64,000 bases of DNA from an uncultured Clostridia bacterium. GTDB taxonomy: Bacteria; Bacillota; Clostridia; Oscillospirales; Ruminococcaceae. Positions 25,368-34,656 of the stretch are shown here, one piece after another. The stretch lies in NCBI GenBank assembly GCA_947631455.1, contig CANRLH010000002.1, positions 91,312-155,311 on the forward strand. Direction: 5' to 3'. Below the pieces are notes generated by a model. The model did no database searches and was not told the DNA's origin. It saw nothing but the letters and a program-made list of their open reading frames with translations. Within the stretch, counting starts at the first letter, position 1, and every line of letters starts with the position of its first letter. A program made the position numbers and the translations under genes.

Positions 25368-27065
25368 TCAAATGTGACTTGAAAAAATCCATACTGTTTC
25401 GCTTTTGTTCTGAGGACTATCGTTGATTTTCATTATCTTCAATTTCATAACAGTACCGTTTACCTTTTTATACTCAAAGGAGATAATTTCGTCATTTTTA
25501 AATTTTTTGAAGATTTCGTGTTTGTCAAGAAGAGCAATAAAACTGTCGTAATATTCTGCATCTATGTATTTTTTGGCGTAAAGCTTCATAGCCGTGTTGA
25601 ATGAGAATGATGTTCTTTCAAGAATGTTTTTGAAATACTCAGGGATGTATAAGTATCTGAGTGTATCACGCTCCATGTCTACAAAATAAACGCCAGCGTA
25701 TCTCGTTGCAATAAGTTTGAGAAAGTATTCAGCGTCGCGCTTTTCAGTAAGCAGCTTTTCAAGCTCTTCGTTTGCAGAGCGCTTTCTGCGGTCATCGGAT
25801 TTATTTTTGTAAAAAAGCTCTTTATCTTCTCTCATGGCAAGCTCAGCCGCGCCTACTGTTTTGTATACCGAAGTACCCGGCACGCAACTTTCGGTTCCTG
25901 CTGATATCTCATATTTGTTCTCCGCCAGAGTTTTTCGGACCTCTACAATAACGCGTTCAACATCATTCTTTGTAAGAGTGCTGCTCAGCATTACAAACTC
26001 ATCGCCGCCGATGCGGTAAAGCTTCTCTTCAGGAAAATAAATTTTCAAAGTATCTGCCACACAGCAGAGCATGTCGTCACCCTTCTGATGCCCGAGGAGA
26101 TTATTAAGCTCATGCAGTCCGTTAATATCTATATACAGACATGTCAAAAGGTTCGGCATATTTTGGTTCAAAGCTTCAAGGTCTTCGTTAAATCTATGCC
26201 TGTTGTAAAGCAGAGTGAGTGCATCGCGATTAAAGTTGTCCACAAGTTCCTGCCGGTGTCTGAGTTCCGCCATATGCTCGTCGTGAACATCCTTGACAAA
26301 AAGCAGAAGACGTTGATTTTCATCGCTGTAATCCATGCTGGGAAGAATATCCATCTGTGCCCAGCGAAAACCACCTTTGATATGCTTTCGGCGATAACGG
26401 CAGCTCAATCGTGTGCTCTTTTTGCGGAAATGATCCTTGATATGGTCTGTGTCGGTAAATTGCCGATAAACATCTATATCTTCTTCGTGAACATTTCCGG
26501 ATTCGGCAAATATTCTAAGCCAGTCGGTAATTTTAACAAGAGATTCGTCAGGCTGTTCATGTTCAACAGCCTTTATTACTTCAAAGCTGTCGTCAGTGAT
26601 ATTTATTTTAAGAATTTTATAGTATATTACCGAAAGTGCAGACATCGCATCGGTAAGAGCGGTGGAAGCAGTATCTGAATCTCTCAAACCGAAAACTACC
26701 CATGGATCGTCGGCAGAAGTGTTCTTAGAAGCCATTATGCTGAAAATTACCCATCTGCCGCCATTGGAAGTTTTTCGCTTGTAGCGATAAACAATCATCC
26801 TCTCGCCGCCAAAAACCTTTTTTTGAACATATTCCGGGTCGGAGAATTTTAGATATTCCTCTACAAATTCAGGATAAACGTATTTCTCTGAGGCAAATTT
26901 TTTCATATAGTCATAAATGTTGACAACGCTTTCAAAATCCTTTTTTATTTTAGGGTCTTGTTTGAGATACTGATACTCTCCGGTAACAAGATTAACTCTC
27001 GCTAATTGCAAGAATGTATCTATCAAAGTACTTTCTATGAAACTATAAAGCTCTGTATTATTCAA
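25368..27065 (-). CDS. GGDEF-domain protein (putative diguanylate cyclase) with flanking PAS-like repeats
   Basis: 565 residues from a TTG start with GGAAAGAAG eight bases upstream. The GGDEF domain (about 275-415) has an intact GGDEF at 353-357 and the substrate helix YIDINGLHELNNLLGHQKGDD. No RxxD inhibitory site precedes it. Two N-terminal segments resemble each other (about 15-130 and 145-262), each with a VYRYKRK / CRYRRKHI strand, a GGRW / GGFRW turn and a closing beta strand, typical of PAS-type sensors. A third similar segment (about 445-565) follows the GGDEF domain. No membrane helix is obvious, so it is probably a cytoplasmic sensor that makes c-di-GMP. No EAL or PilZ gene is nearby. 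Confidence 0.85.
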   Translation of the reverse strand: MNNTELYSFIESTLIDTFLQLARVNLVTGEYQYLKQDPKIKKDFESVVNIYDYMKKFASEKYVYPEFVEEYLKFSDPEYVQKKVFGGERMIVYRYKRKTSNGGRWVIFSIMASKNTSADDPWVVFGLRDSDTASTALTDAMSALSVIYYKILKINITDDSFEVIKAVEHEQPDESLVKITDWLRIFAESGNVHEEDIDVYRQFTDTDHIKDHFRKKSTRLSCRYRRKHIKGGFRWAQMDILPSMDYSDENQRLLLFVKDVHDEHMAELRHRQELVDNFNRDALTLLYNRHRFNEDLEALNQNMPNLLTCLYIDINGLHELNNLLGHQKGDDMLCCVADTLKIYFPEEKLYRIGGDEFVMLSSTLTKNDVERVIVEVRKTLAENKYEISAGTESCVPGTSVYKTVGAAELAMREDKELFYKNKSDDRRKRSANEELEKLLTEKRDAEYFLKLIATRYAGVYFVDMERDTLRYLYIPEYFKNILERTSFSFNTAMKLYAKKYIDAEYYDSFIALLDKHEIFKKFKNDEIISFEYKKVNGTVMKLKIMKINDSPQNKSETVWIFSSHI

Positions 27066-27380
27066 AGCAAAAACTTCTTTCCGGTTTAATTTTAAAAATA
27101 TGAGATAAAGCTATGCCAAGATAGGTAAAGCTCTGTTCTTTTGTTGTATAATTTTACAAATGTCTTTGAAGTTCAACAATATATACATGTGCATGGATTT
27201 CAAAATATATTTTATCATGTTTTTGCTAATTTTTCAAGGTGAAAATTAAATCTGATTGATAAAAATTTTAGGTTTGTAAATGAACTATTGTAAACTCACA
27301 CGAAGCTTTTGTATTTTTTCTTAAAACACTTGAAATTCATTTTGAAATTTGATACAATAAATATATCTATTGACAGCTAA
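27066..27380. other. AT-rich divergent intergenic region
   Basis: No gene is seen. A good rightward promoter lies at 27330-27358. The leftward promoter for the GGDEF gene is not clear; a short palindrome TTGTATAATTTTACAA near 27150 is the only marked symmetry on that side. Confidence 0.5.
27330..27358 (+). promoter_or_regulatory. Promoter of the signal peptidase / ylqF operon
   Basis: TTGAAA (27330-27335), 17-base spacer, TACAAT (27353-27358). The transcript would begin near 27365, only about 16 bases before the first ATG of lepB. Confidence 0.7.
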
Positions 27381-28034
27381 ATGGCTTTATTCATGTTTGA
27401 AAGGAGATCAGCCGTATATTCGGCATACTTTATTATGGATATAAATCAGGAATCGGCAAATGCCGAAGTGATCGAAAGCACACATATACACAGAAACAAT
27501 AAAAGTGTGACCGGTGATATTCTTGAATGGCTTGAGGCGATAGCCATTGCGGTTATGATAGTGCTTCTGGTTTTCACCTTTGTCTTAAGACAGGTTATCG
27601 TTGAGGGTTCTTCTATGGTGCCAACCCTGCAAAGCGGTGATAAGCTTATTATTTCTCATCTGTTTTATACTCCTAAACAGGGAGATATAGTTGTAGTAAA
27701 CTGTGAGGGATCGAACAAGCTAAACAAGACGCTCATTAAAAGAGTTATTGCAACCGAGGGACAGGAGGTCAATATCGACTTTGAAACGGGTACGGTAACA
27801 GTTGACGGAAAGGTACTTAAAGAAGATTACATCAACGCTTTGACAACAAAGAACGATATGGGATTTAGCTATCCCGTAACAGTACCTAAGGGAAGTCTGT
27901 TTGTAATGGGCGATAATAGAAATCACTCGACAGACTCAAGAAACAGCGAGGTCGGATTTTTAAATGTTGATGACGTTTTAGGTAAAGCAATATTCAGGAT
28001 CCTTCCGATCTCAAAGTTCGGATTTGTGGAGTAA
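27381..28034 (+). CDS. lepB: Type I signal peptidase
   Basis: Up to 217 residues. One membrane helix ([19 protein letters not shown]) is followed by the catalytic Ser in [10 protein letters not shown], the catalytic Lys in [13 protein letters not shown], and the [12 protein letters not shown] box, as in B. subtilis SipS. It cleaves signal peptides on the outer membrane face. The start is uncertain: the ATG at 27381 has no ribosome site, while AAGGAG at 27401-27406 is followed only by the ATG at 27435, about 28 bases away, with a small GCCG/CGGC hairpin between. Either start leaves the enzyme complete. The next genes, ylqF-rnhB-yraN, make the common Firmicutes block. Confidence 0.95.
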   Translation: MALFMFERRSAVYSAYFIMDINQESANAEVIESTHIHRNNKSVTGDILEWLEAIAIAVMIVLLVFTFVLRQVIVEGSSMVPTLQSGDKLIISHLFYTPKQGDIVVVNCEGSNKLNKTLIKRVIATEGQEVNIDFETGTVTVDGKVLKEDYINALTTKNDMGFSYPVTVPKGSLFVMGDNRNHSTDSRNSEVGFLNVDDVLGKAIFRILPISKFGFVE

Positions 28035-28038
28035 TACT

Positions 28039-28935
28039 ATGAGTGAGGCGATGAGTGTACAGTGGTTTCCCGGTCATATGGCGAAAACAAGGCGCATAAT
28101 GACTAAAAGCCTGGCGCTTGTTGACGCTGTTGTGGAAATTACTGACGCAAGAATACCGCTTTCCAGCAGAAATCCGGAGATGGACAGGCTGGTGGGGAAA
28201 AAGCCGAGGCTTGTTGTATTAAATAAATGTGATACTGCTGATGAGGCTATAACCTTGATGTGGCTTGATTTTTACAAGAGACAGGGCATATCCGCCATTG
28301 CAGCAGACTGTAAAAGCGGAAAGGGCATAAACCGTTTTATGCCTGAATTGAAGGAGCTTTTGAGGGATAAAATCGACAAGTGGCAGGCAAGCGGCATGGT
28401 GGGTAGGCCTATAAGAATAATGATCGTGGGGATCCCAAATGTGGGAAAGTCTTCGTTTATAAACAGGCTTTCAGGCAGGAGAATTGCTAAAGTTGAGGAC
28501 AGGCCGGGCGTTACCAGAGGTAAGCAGTGGGTGAGTCTTTCTCAAGGACTTGAGCTTTTGGATATGCCGGGCGTGTTATGGCCGAAATTTGAGGATAAGC
28601 AGGTAGGGGAAAACCTCGCGTTTACGGGCGCTATAAAGGACAATGTAGTAGATATAGAATACCTTGCGTGCAGGCTTCTTCAGCTTTTGAAGAATGGGTA
28701 TGACGACAGGATAATTGAGCGCTACGGTGTCGTACTTGACGATATTGTTCCTGACGACAGCCTGTTGAGCGACTTGAGTGAAGGCTATGAGATCTTAAAA
28801 AGGATAGGGAAAAAACGCGGCTTTTTAATTACAGGAGGAGATGTAAATACTGAGCGTGCGGCGATCGTTGTATTAGACGAGTTCCGCGCAGGAAAGCTTG
28901 GAAGAATATCCCTTGAAAAGCCGGAAAGTAACTGA
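28039..28935 (+). CDS. ylqF: Ribosome biogenesis GTPase YlqF/RbgA
   Basis: 298 residues from the ATG at 28039 with GTGGAG seven bases upstream. A circularly permuted GTPase: G4 NKCD comes first ([11 protein letters not shown]), then G1 [10 protein letters not shown]2-region RPGVTRG, and G3 DMPG. The N-terminal [12 protein letters not shown] motif is characteristic. It acts late in 50S subunit assembly. It begins four bases after the lepB stop codon and ends one base before rnhB. Confidence 0.96.
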   Translation: MSEAMSVQWFPGHMAKTRRIMTKSLALVDAVVEITDARIPLSSRNPEMDRLVGKKPRLVVLNKCDTADEAITLMWLDFYKRQGISAIAADCKSGKGINRFMPELKELLRDKIDKWQASGMVGRPIRIMIVGIPNVGKSSFINRLSGRRIAKVEDRPGVTRGKQWVSLSQGLELLDMPGVLWPKFEDKQVGENLAFTGAIKDNVVDIEYLACRLLQLLKNGYDDRIIERYGVVLDDIVPDDSLLSDLSEGYEILKRIGKKRGFLITGGDVNTERAAIVVLDEFRAGKLGRISLEKPESN

Positions 28936-28936
28936 G

Positions 28937-29551
28937 ATGGAACTTGTTGAATTTGACAGTCAAATAAAGCTAAAAAACTCTGTGTCGCTTATATGCGGGG
29001 TCGACGAGGCTGGAAGAGGCCCGCTTGCAGGAGACGTTTATGCTGCCGCTGTGGTTTTCCCGGACGGTGTGGTAATAGACGGTATAAATGATTCTAAAAA
29101 GCTTAGCGAGAGAAAGCGAGAGGAGCTTTTTTCTAAGATAATAAGCAAAGCTTTGGCTTATTCTATTGCGACGGCAAGTGTAAGTGAAATCGAAGAGATA
29201 AACATTTTAAATGCCGCGATGCTCGCTATGAAAAGAGCTGTTGAGTCGCTGTCAGTAACACCCGAGCTTGTGCTTGTTGACGGCAACAAAACTCCGGATA
29301 TAACGCCAAAGGCTTTAGCAGTAGTGAAGGGAGACGCTAAGAGCCAGTCGATTGCCGCGGCATCAATTCTTGCAAAGGTCGCAAGGGACAGGTATATGAG
29401 GGAAATTGATAAAAAATATCCGCAGTATCAGTTTTCAAAGCACAAGGGTTACGGAACCAAGCTTCATTATGAGATGATAGATAAATACGGTGTTGCGGAC
29501 ATTCACAGAATGAGCTTTTTAAAAAAGTATTTTGAAAAGAAAAATGGATAA
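28937..29551 (+). CDS. rnhB: Ribonuclease HII
   Basis: 204 residues from the ATG at 28937 with GGAAAG upstream. Cleaves RNA of RNA-DNA hybrids and single ribonucleotides in DNA. The acidic catalytic residues are in GVDEAGRGPLAGDVYAAAV, LVDGNKTPD and AAASILAKVARDRYM. The start lies one base after ylqF and the end overlaps yraN by eight bases. Confidence 0.97.
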   Translation: MELVEFDSQIKLKNSVSLICGVDEAGRGPLAGDVYAAAVVFPDGVVIDGINDSKKLSERKREELFSKIISKALAYSIATASVSEIEEINILNAAMLAMKRAVESLSVTPELVLVDGNKTPDITPKALAVVKGDAKSQSIAAASILAKVARDRYMREIDKKYPQYQFSKHKGYGTKLHYEMIDKYGVADIHRMSFLKKYFEKKNG

Positions 29552-29906
29552 GAGACATATTGGTAACATAGGCGAAGATGCGGTATGCCTTTATCTTGAG
29601 AATAAGGGCTGTGAAATAGTAAAGCGTAATTTTACCGTTAAAGGCGGAGAAATAGACATTATCGCCGAAAAGGACGGCAAACTGTTTTTTGTTGAGGTCA
29701 AAACAAGAATGCCTGATCCTCTCGTTTCCGGAGAGACAGCGATAACCAGAAATAAAAAAACACATATTATTAAAACCGCAAGGGCATTTCTTAAAACGGT
29801 TGACGTGGTACCTATCTGCCGGTTTGATGTTGCTGTGGTAACTTTTGACGGCAAAAACGTAACAAAAATCAAGTATTATCCAAACGCATTTGACGCAAGC
29901 AAGTAA
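29544..29906 (+). CDS. YraN/UPF0102 family nuclease-fold protein
   Basis: 120 residues from the ATG at 29544, overlapping rnhB. The conserved patterns HIGNIGEDAVCLYLENKG, NFTVKGGEIDIIAEKDGKLFFVEVKTR fit the Holliday-junction-resolvase-like restriction nuclease fold of UPF0102 (E-x-D-x-E-V-K). The function of the family is not settled; it commonly follows rnhB and is thought to act on nucleic acids. Confidence 0.92.
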   Translation: MDKRHIGNIGEDAVCLYLENKGCEIVKRNFTVKGGEIDIIAEKDGKLFFVEVKTRMPDPLVSGETAITRNKKTHIIKTARAFLKTVDVVPICRFDVAVVTFDGKNVTKIKYYPNAFDASK

Positions 29907-29999
29907 GCGTTGTTTCATTTGATAAACTGCGGCGGGAAATGTTTTGATAAGTGGGTATTCAGTATTCTATCTGAAATTTATTTAATCGGAGGATTTTTT

Positions 30000-31496
30000 A
30001 TGTATTACAAAAGTACAAGAGACAAAAGTGTTAAGGTGACCTCTGCGGAGGCTATCGCACAGGGAATTTCCAAGGATGGAGGATTGTTTGTTCCAAGCGA
30101 GATACCAAAGCTTTCGCTTGAAGATATCATAAGTCTTGGCGATATGTCTTATCCTGAAAGGGCGGCTTTCATTTTTTCAAAGTATCTGACTGACTTTACG
30201 GACACTGAAATTCGTTACTGCACAGATAACGCATACACTGACAAGGCATTTGATACAGAGAATATATGTGAGATCGCACATCTTTTTGACGGTACATATA
30301 TGCTTGAACTCTGGCACGGTCCAACTTGCGCGTTTAAGGATATGGCGCTTCAGATATTGCCATATCTGGTTACGACATCAATCAAGAAGCTGGGAGTTTC
30401 AAAAAAGGTAGTGATTCTTGTTGCAACCTCAGGTGATACAGGCAAAGCGGCTCTTGAGGGATTTAAGGACGTTGAGGGAACTCAGATCATGGTATTTTAT
30501 CCTGAGGACGGAGTTTCCGCAATGCAGAAAAAGCAGATGACTACTCAGGACGGAGAAAATGTCGGCGTATGTGCAATAAAGGGAAACTTCGATGACGCGC
30601 AAAACGGTGTGAAGGCTATTTTCACCGATCGCGAAGTAGTATCTGCGCTTGATAAAAACGGCAAGATGTTTTCATCTGCAAACTCCATAAATTGGGGAAG
30701 GCTTGCTCCGCAGATAATCTACTATGTATCAAGCTATGCTCAGCTTGTCAAGAACGGAGAGATAAAGGCAGGCGAGAAGATAAATATTGTCGTGCCGACA
30801 GGAAACTTCGGAAATATTCTCGCCGGATATTACGCAAAGAAAATGGGTGTTCCCGTAAACAAGCTCATTTGCGCTTCAAACTCAAACAATGTTTTGACTG
30901 ACTTCATTGAGACGGGCGTTTATGACAGGAACAGAAGCTTTTATACAACTATTTCTCCCTCTATGGACATTTTGATTTCTTCAAACCTTGAAAGACTTCT
31001 TTATCACCTTTCGGGAGAGAATGACGCTCTTATCAGAGAGTGGTTTACATCTCTTAAAGAAACGGGGAAGTATAAAGTTACTGATGAGGTTTTTGAGAAA
31101 ATACAAGAGGACTTTTGCGCGGGATATTGCAGTGATGTTGAGACAAAAGACCTTATAAAGAGAGTTTTTGAGAAGTATTCTTATCTGTGCGATACTCATA
31201 CTGCTGTTGCGGTTAAGGTTTATGAGGATTATGTAAAGAAAACGGGCGATAAGACCCGAACGCTTATAGCTTCTACCGCTAACCCGTATAAGTTTTCAGG
31301 AAGCGTGCTTGATGCTTTGGGTGAGTCCGGCAGCGAAACAGACGAATTTGAGCTTGTCGATAAGCTTAAGAAAATCTCCGGCATGGAGGTGCCGAGGTCA
31401 CTTGCTGAGCTTAAGTCGAAGAAGGTACGCTTTGTAAAATCCATTGACAAAAGCGATATGAAGCAGTACGTTTTAAAACGCTTGCTTAAATACTAA
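30000..31496 (+). CDS. thrC: Threonine synthase
   Basis: 498 residues from the ATG at 30000 with CGGAGGA upstream. PLP enzyme converting O-phosphohomoserine to threonine, of the longer type II form. Motifs: YKSTRD at the start, the PLP lysine block HGPTCAFKDMALQ, VATSGDTGKAALEGF, FYPEDGVSAMQKKQM, SANSINWGRLAPQI and VVPTGNFGNILAGYYAKKMG. The C-terminus TANPYKF and DTHTAVAV are typical. A terminator shared with the convergent small gene follows. Confidence 0.97.
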   Translation: MYYKSTRDKSVKVTSAEAIAQGISKDGGLFVPSEIPKLSLEDIISLGDMSYPERAAFIFSKYLTDFTDTEIRYCTDNAYTDKAFDTENICEIAHLFDGTYMLELWHGPTCAFKDMALQILPYLVTTSIKKLGVSKKVVILVATSGDTGKAALEGFKDVEGTQIMVFYPEDGVSAMQKKQMTTQDGENVGVCAIKGNFDDAQNGVKAIFTDREVVSALDKNGKMFSSANSINWGRLAPQIIYYVSSYAQLVKNGEIKAGEKINIVVPTGNFGNILAGYYAKKMGVPVNKLICASNSNNVLTDFIETGVYDRNRSFYTTISPSMDILISSNLERLLYHLSGENDALIREWFTSLKETGKYKVTDEVFEKIQEDFCAGYCSDVETKDLIKRVFEKYSYLCDTHTAVAVKVYEDYVKKTGDKTRTLIASTANPYKFSGSVLDALGESGSETDEFELVDKLKKISGMEVPRSLAELKSKKVRFVKSIDKSDMKQYVLKRLLKY

Positions 31497-31513
31497 TTTA
31501 TGTAAATCTATGT

Positions 31514-31545
31514 AAATCGTCTGCCTTATGCGACAGACGATTTTC
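31514..31545. terminator. Bidirectional terminator between thrC and the DUF1540 gene
   Basis: A 10-bp stem (31514-31523 with 31534-31543) followed by TTC on the plus strand and by ATTTACA on the minus strand. The T-tracts are short; the position between convergent stops supports the call. Confidence 0.7.
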
Positions 31546-31550
31546 TGTGA

Positions 31551-31715
31551 CTACTGATTTCTGGGTTTAAATGTTCTGCAAATTGTCTCATCACAGCAGT
31601 TCGGTTTATCACAGCAACAGCAAACGTCGATGCTTCCCGCAACGCATTCGCACTGGTTTCTGTTGTATACACAATTTGCAACGTCACAGTTGATTCCACG
31701 GATTTTATTTTCCAT
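31551..31715 (-). CDS. DUF1540-like Cys-rich small protein
   Basis: 54 residues with eleven cysteines: MENKIRGINCDVANCVYN opens it, followed by QCECVAGSI, a VCCCCDKPNCCD cluster and ICRTFKP at the end. The pattern (I-x-C-x-V-x-x-CxYN ... CxAxxI ... CxTF) matches the small DUF1540 proteins of Clostridia and Bacilli, whose function is unknown; metal or cluster binding is likely. ATG has AAAGGGG eight bases upstream. A perfect 8-bp hairpin (31732-31739 with 31743-31750) sits just upstream of the ribosome site. No signal peptide is present, so the protein is probably cytoplasmic or packed into spores. Confidence 0.8.
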   Translation of the reverse strand: MENKIRGINCDVANCVYNRNQCECVAGSIDVCCCCDKPNCCDETICRTFKPRNQ

Positions 31716-31815
31716 AACAAAAACCCCTTTCGCAGAAAACTTTTTTCTGCATTAGTATTTTAAGCATGTATCACTTTAATATAAGAGTAAATTTTTTGAA
31801 ATCAGGAGGATTATT

Positions 31816-32517
31816 TTGGCAATTTTTGCAATCGCAGACCTGCATCTTTCTTTCGGCGTAAACAAACCTATGGATATTTTCGGAGGCTGGAGCGATTATG
31901 TTTCAAGGCTTGAGAAAAGCTTTAAAGAAAAAATCAGAAATAACGATACGGTCGTTATCCCCGGTGATATTTCCTGGGGAATAAATCTTTCAGAGGCAAA
32001 GCCGGATTTTGATTTTTTGAATTCGTTGCCGGGAGAGAAAATTCTTCTTAAAGGAAATCACGATTACTGGTGGGAAACAAAAACAAAGCTTGAGAAATTT
32101 TTTCTACAAAATAATTTCGACACCTTGAAAATTCTCTTTAACAACCATTACAGATACGGTGAATACGGAATATGCGGAACGCGTGGTTGGATAAATGAGA
32201 AAAAAGGTGAGGCTGCTGATAAAAAAGTGCTTATGCGCGAGGCGTCAAGGCTCGAGACATCAATAAGATCGGCAATTTCCGACAACTTAAAGCCGGTGGT
32301 GTTTTTGCACTATCCGCCAATTTATTACAATGAGCGAAATTACGAGATCTTAGAGGTACTGCACAGGTACGGTATAAAAAAGTGCTTTTATGGACATATA
32401 CACGGTTCGGCGCAGAACTATGCTATTGACGGCGTTGTTGATGGAATAGATTTCAGGCTTATCTCCGCCGATTATTTAAAATTTGTTCCGCTTGATATTA
32501 CGGGTGAGCTTGAGTAG
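31816..32517 (+). CDS. Calcineurin-like metallophosphoesterase
   Basis: 233 residues from a TTG with AGGAGGATT in front. All metal-binding motifs of the superfamily are visible: ADLHLS, GDISWG, LLKGNHDYWW, VVFLHYPP and YGHIHGS. It belongs to the group of stand-alone cytoplasmic phosphoesterases in Firmicutes whose substrate is not known. It has a terminator behind it and precedes tig. Confidence 0.9.
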   Translation: MAIFAIADLHLSFGVNKPMDIFGGWSDYVSRLEKSFKEKIRNNDTVVIPGDISWGINLSEAKPDFDFLNSLPGEKILLKGNHDYWWETKTKLEKFFLQNNFDTLKILFNNHYRYGEYGICGTRGWINEKKGEAADKKVLMREASRLETSIRSAISDNLKPVVFLHYPPIYYNERNYEILEVLHRYGIKKCFYGHIHGSAQNYAIDGVVDGIDFRLISADYLKFVPLDITGELE

Positions 32518-32533
32518 AAAGGGAAGCAATTTG

Positions 32534-32564
32534 ACCGTTCGATTATTTCGGGCGGTTTATTTTA
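32534..32564 (+). terminator. Intrinsic terminator after the metallophosphoesterase gene
   Basis: A 9-bp stem with two G-T pairs (32534-32542 with 32548-32556), then TTATTTT. Confidence 0.7.
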
Positions 32565-32603
32565 AGCGCAAAATCTGATTTTGCATTTATTTCACTAAAC
32601 CCC

Positions 32604-32632
32604 TTGAAAATGGATTAACTTTATGATATAAT
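32604..32632 (+). promoter_or_regulatory. Promoter of tig
   Basis: TTGAAA (32604-32609), 17-base spacer, perfect TATAAT (32627-32632), followed 40 bases later by the trigger factor start. Confidence 0.8.
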
Positions 32633-32672
32633 TACCAAGATACATTTAAATATGCAATTGGAGGATGTAGAA

Positions 32673-33953
32673 ATGAGTTTAAAGTCAGCAAATAAGGTTG
32701 AAACAAATAAGCACGAGCTTGAAATCGAGATATCCGCAGAGGCTTTTGAGGCGGCGGTTCAGGCGGCTTATCTGAAGGCAAAAAAGAACATCAACGTTCC
32801 GGGATTCCGCAAGGGTCACGCACCTAGAAAGATAGTTGAGAAAGAATACGGCGAGGGCGTTTTTTATGAGGACGCGTTAAATGCTATTATTCCTGCTGAG
32901 GTTGATACCGCAGTTGAAGAAGCAGGTCTTGAGCTTGTGGCACGTCCCGATGTTGAGGTCACTGAGGTTTCCAAGGAAAAGGGAGCGGTCGTTAAGGCGG
33001 TTTGCATTACAAAGCCCGAAATTGAGATCAAGGACTATAAGGGAATAAAAATAGAAAAATCTGTCAAGACTGTATCTGATGAAGATGTTGACCACGAAAT
33101 CGACCACATCAGACAAAAGGGCATGAGAATAATAACGGTCGAAGACAGAGCGGCTCAAAACGGTGACGATGTAGTTATTGATTTTGAGGGATTTAAGGAC
33201 AATGTTGCTTTTGAGGGCGGAAAGGCTGAAAAATTCACCCTTACGCTTGGAAGCGGACAGTTTATTCCGGGATTTGAGGAACAGATAGTCGGTCACAATA
33301 TAGGCGATGAGTTTGATATCAACGTAACCTTCCCGGAGGATTACGGCGCAAAGGAGCTTGCCGGAGCACCGGTAGTGTTCAAAATAAAGCTGCATGAGAT
33401 CAAGGTAAAAGAGCTGCCTGAGCTTGACGACGAGTTTGTTAAGGATCAGTCTGAGTTTGACACGGTTGATGAGCTTAAGGCGGACGTAAGAAAGAAGCTT
33501 GAGGAAACGGCAAAGAAGGCTTCTCAGCAGGAAGAGGAAGGCAAGATCTTTGACGAGGTTATTGCAAAGGTCGAGGGAGAGATCCCGGAGGTCATGTACG
33601 ACAGAAGAGTTGACGAGATGATCGAGGAGATGGGACAGCGTCTTGCTCCGCAGGGAATATCTGTTGATATGTATCTTCAGTACACTGGTCAGACGTTGGA
33701 CTCTCTTAAAAAGACCTACCGTGAGCAGGCAGAAAAGCAGGTAAAGCTGAGGCTTGCCTTAGAAAAGATTGCCGAGCTCGAGAAAATCGAGGTAACTGAC
33801 GAAGAGGCAGAGGAAGAAATCAAAAAGATGGCTGATAACTATAAGATGGACATAGAGCAGGTAAAGAGCTACGTGACCGTCGACGCCGTTAAAAAGGATA
33901 TAGCAGTTGGCAAAGCGGCTGACGCGGTTAAAGAGGCAGCAGTTATCAAGTAA
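32673..33953 (+). CDS. tig: Trigger factor
   Basis: 426 residues from the ATG at 32673, preceded by TTGGAGGATG. Ribosome-bound chaperone and peptidyl-prolyl isomerase. The ribosome-docking signature GFRKGHAPRKIVEKEYG is near residue 44, followed by a FKBP-type PPIase domain (DDVVIDFEGFKDNVAFEGG ... FTLTLGSGQFIPGFEEQI, about 150-235) and the long helical C-terminal arms. It is placed before clpP-clpX, the standard tig-clpP-clpX cluster for protein quality control. Confidence 0.97.
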   Translation: MSLKSANKVETNKHELEIEISAEAFEAAVQAAYLKAKKNINVPGFRKGHAPRKIVEKEYGEGVFYEDALNAIIPAEVDTAVEEAGLELVARPDVEVTEVSKEKGAVVKAVCITKPEIEIKDYKGIKIEKSVKTVSDEDVDHEIDHIRQKGMRIITVEDRAAQNGDDVVIDFEGFKDNVAFEGGKAEKFTLTLGSGQFIPGFEEQIVGHNIGDEFDINVTFPEDYGAKELAGAPVVFKIKLHEIKVKELPELDDEFVKDQSEFDTVDELKADVRKKLEETAKKASQQEEEGKIFDEVIAKVEGEIPEVMYDRRVDEMIEEMGQRLAPQGISVDMYLQYTGQTLDSLKKTYREQAEKQVKLRLALEKIAELEKIEVTDEEAEEEIKKMADNYKMDIEQVKSYVTVDAVKKDIAVGKAADAVKEAAVIK

Positions 33954-33963
33954 GTAATTACGG

Positions 33964-34030
33964 GGCAATACCGCACTTAAAATGTACGGCATTGCCTCAA
34001 TTTTCCCGCTTAATGCGGGTATATAATTTT
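33964..34030 (+). terminator. Terminator(s) between tig and clpP
   Basis: First a 10-bp stem with one mismatch (33964-33973 with 33987-33996) followed by TCAATTTT, then a second short hairpin CCCGC/GCGGG (34005-34009 with 34015-34019) followed by TATATAATTTT. The second run could also hold a -10-like element (TATAAT, about 34022-34027) for clpP. Confidence 0.7.
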
Positions 34031-34046
34031 ATGGAGGGAACACGAA

Positions 34047-34634
34047 ATGGCATTGGTACCTTATGTTGTAGAACAGACAAATCGGGGCGAGAGAAGCTAT
34101 GATATTTTTTCGCGCCTTTTAAACGACAGAATTGTAATGCTTACAGGGCCTATCGATGACGCTCTTGCAAGCGTTGTTATAGCACAGCTTTTGTATCTCG
34201 AGGGGCAGGACCCGGAGAAGGATATCGACCTATACATCAATTCTCCCGGAGGAAGTGTTTCGGCAGGTCTTGCAATATACGACACTATGCAGTATATTAA
34301 ATGCGATGTATCTACCATCTGCGTGGGTCTTGCAGCTTCTATGGGCTCGTTTTTGCTTTCAAGCGGTGCTAAGGGAAAGAGATTTGCTCTTCCCAACAGC
34401 GAGATACTTATTCATCAGCCGCTTATCTCGGGCGGACTGAGCGGTCAGCAGACTGATATTCAGATACACGCAGATAATATGCTGAAGACAAGGGAACGCC
34501 TTGAAAAAATTCTTGCAGAAAACTGCGGCAAGGATAAGGAAACCATTCACAATGACTGTGAGAGGGACAACTATATGTCTGCGGACGAGGCGGCAGAATA
34601 CGGACTTGTCGATAAAGTTATAGTTAAGAGATAG
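34047..34634 (+). CDS. clpP: ATP-dependent Clp protease proteolytic subunit
   Basis: 195 residues. Serine protease ring partner of ClpX. Catalytic triad: Ser in [14 protein letters not shown], His in EILIHQPL, Asp in the [13 protein letters not shown] segment. The [20 protein letters not shown] oxyanion strand is intact. It starts 93 bases after tig and is followed 22 bases later by clpX, consistent with an operon. Confidence 0.98.
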   Translation: MALVPYVVEQTNRGERSYDIFSRLLNDRIVMLTGPIDDALASVVIAQLLYLEGQDPEKDIDLYINSPGGSVSAGLAIYDTMQYIKCDVSTICVGLAASMGSFLLSSGAKGKRFALPNSEILIHQPLISGGLSGQQTDIQIHADNMLKTRERLEKILAENCGKDKETIHNDCERDNYMSADEAAEYGLVDKVIVKR

Positions 34635-34656
34635 CAAACAGGGAAGGACGGTATAA

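Noticed and set aside
31816..32517. CRISPR array or toxin-antitoxin module near small genes
   Set aside because: No repeat-spacer pattern occurs anywhere in the window, and the small genes belong to other families or have no antitoxin partner.
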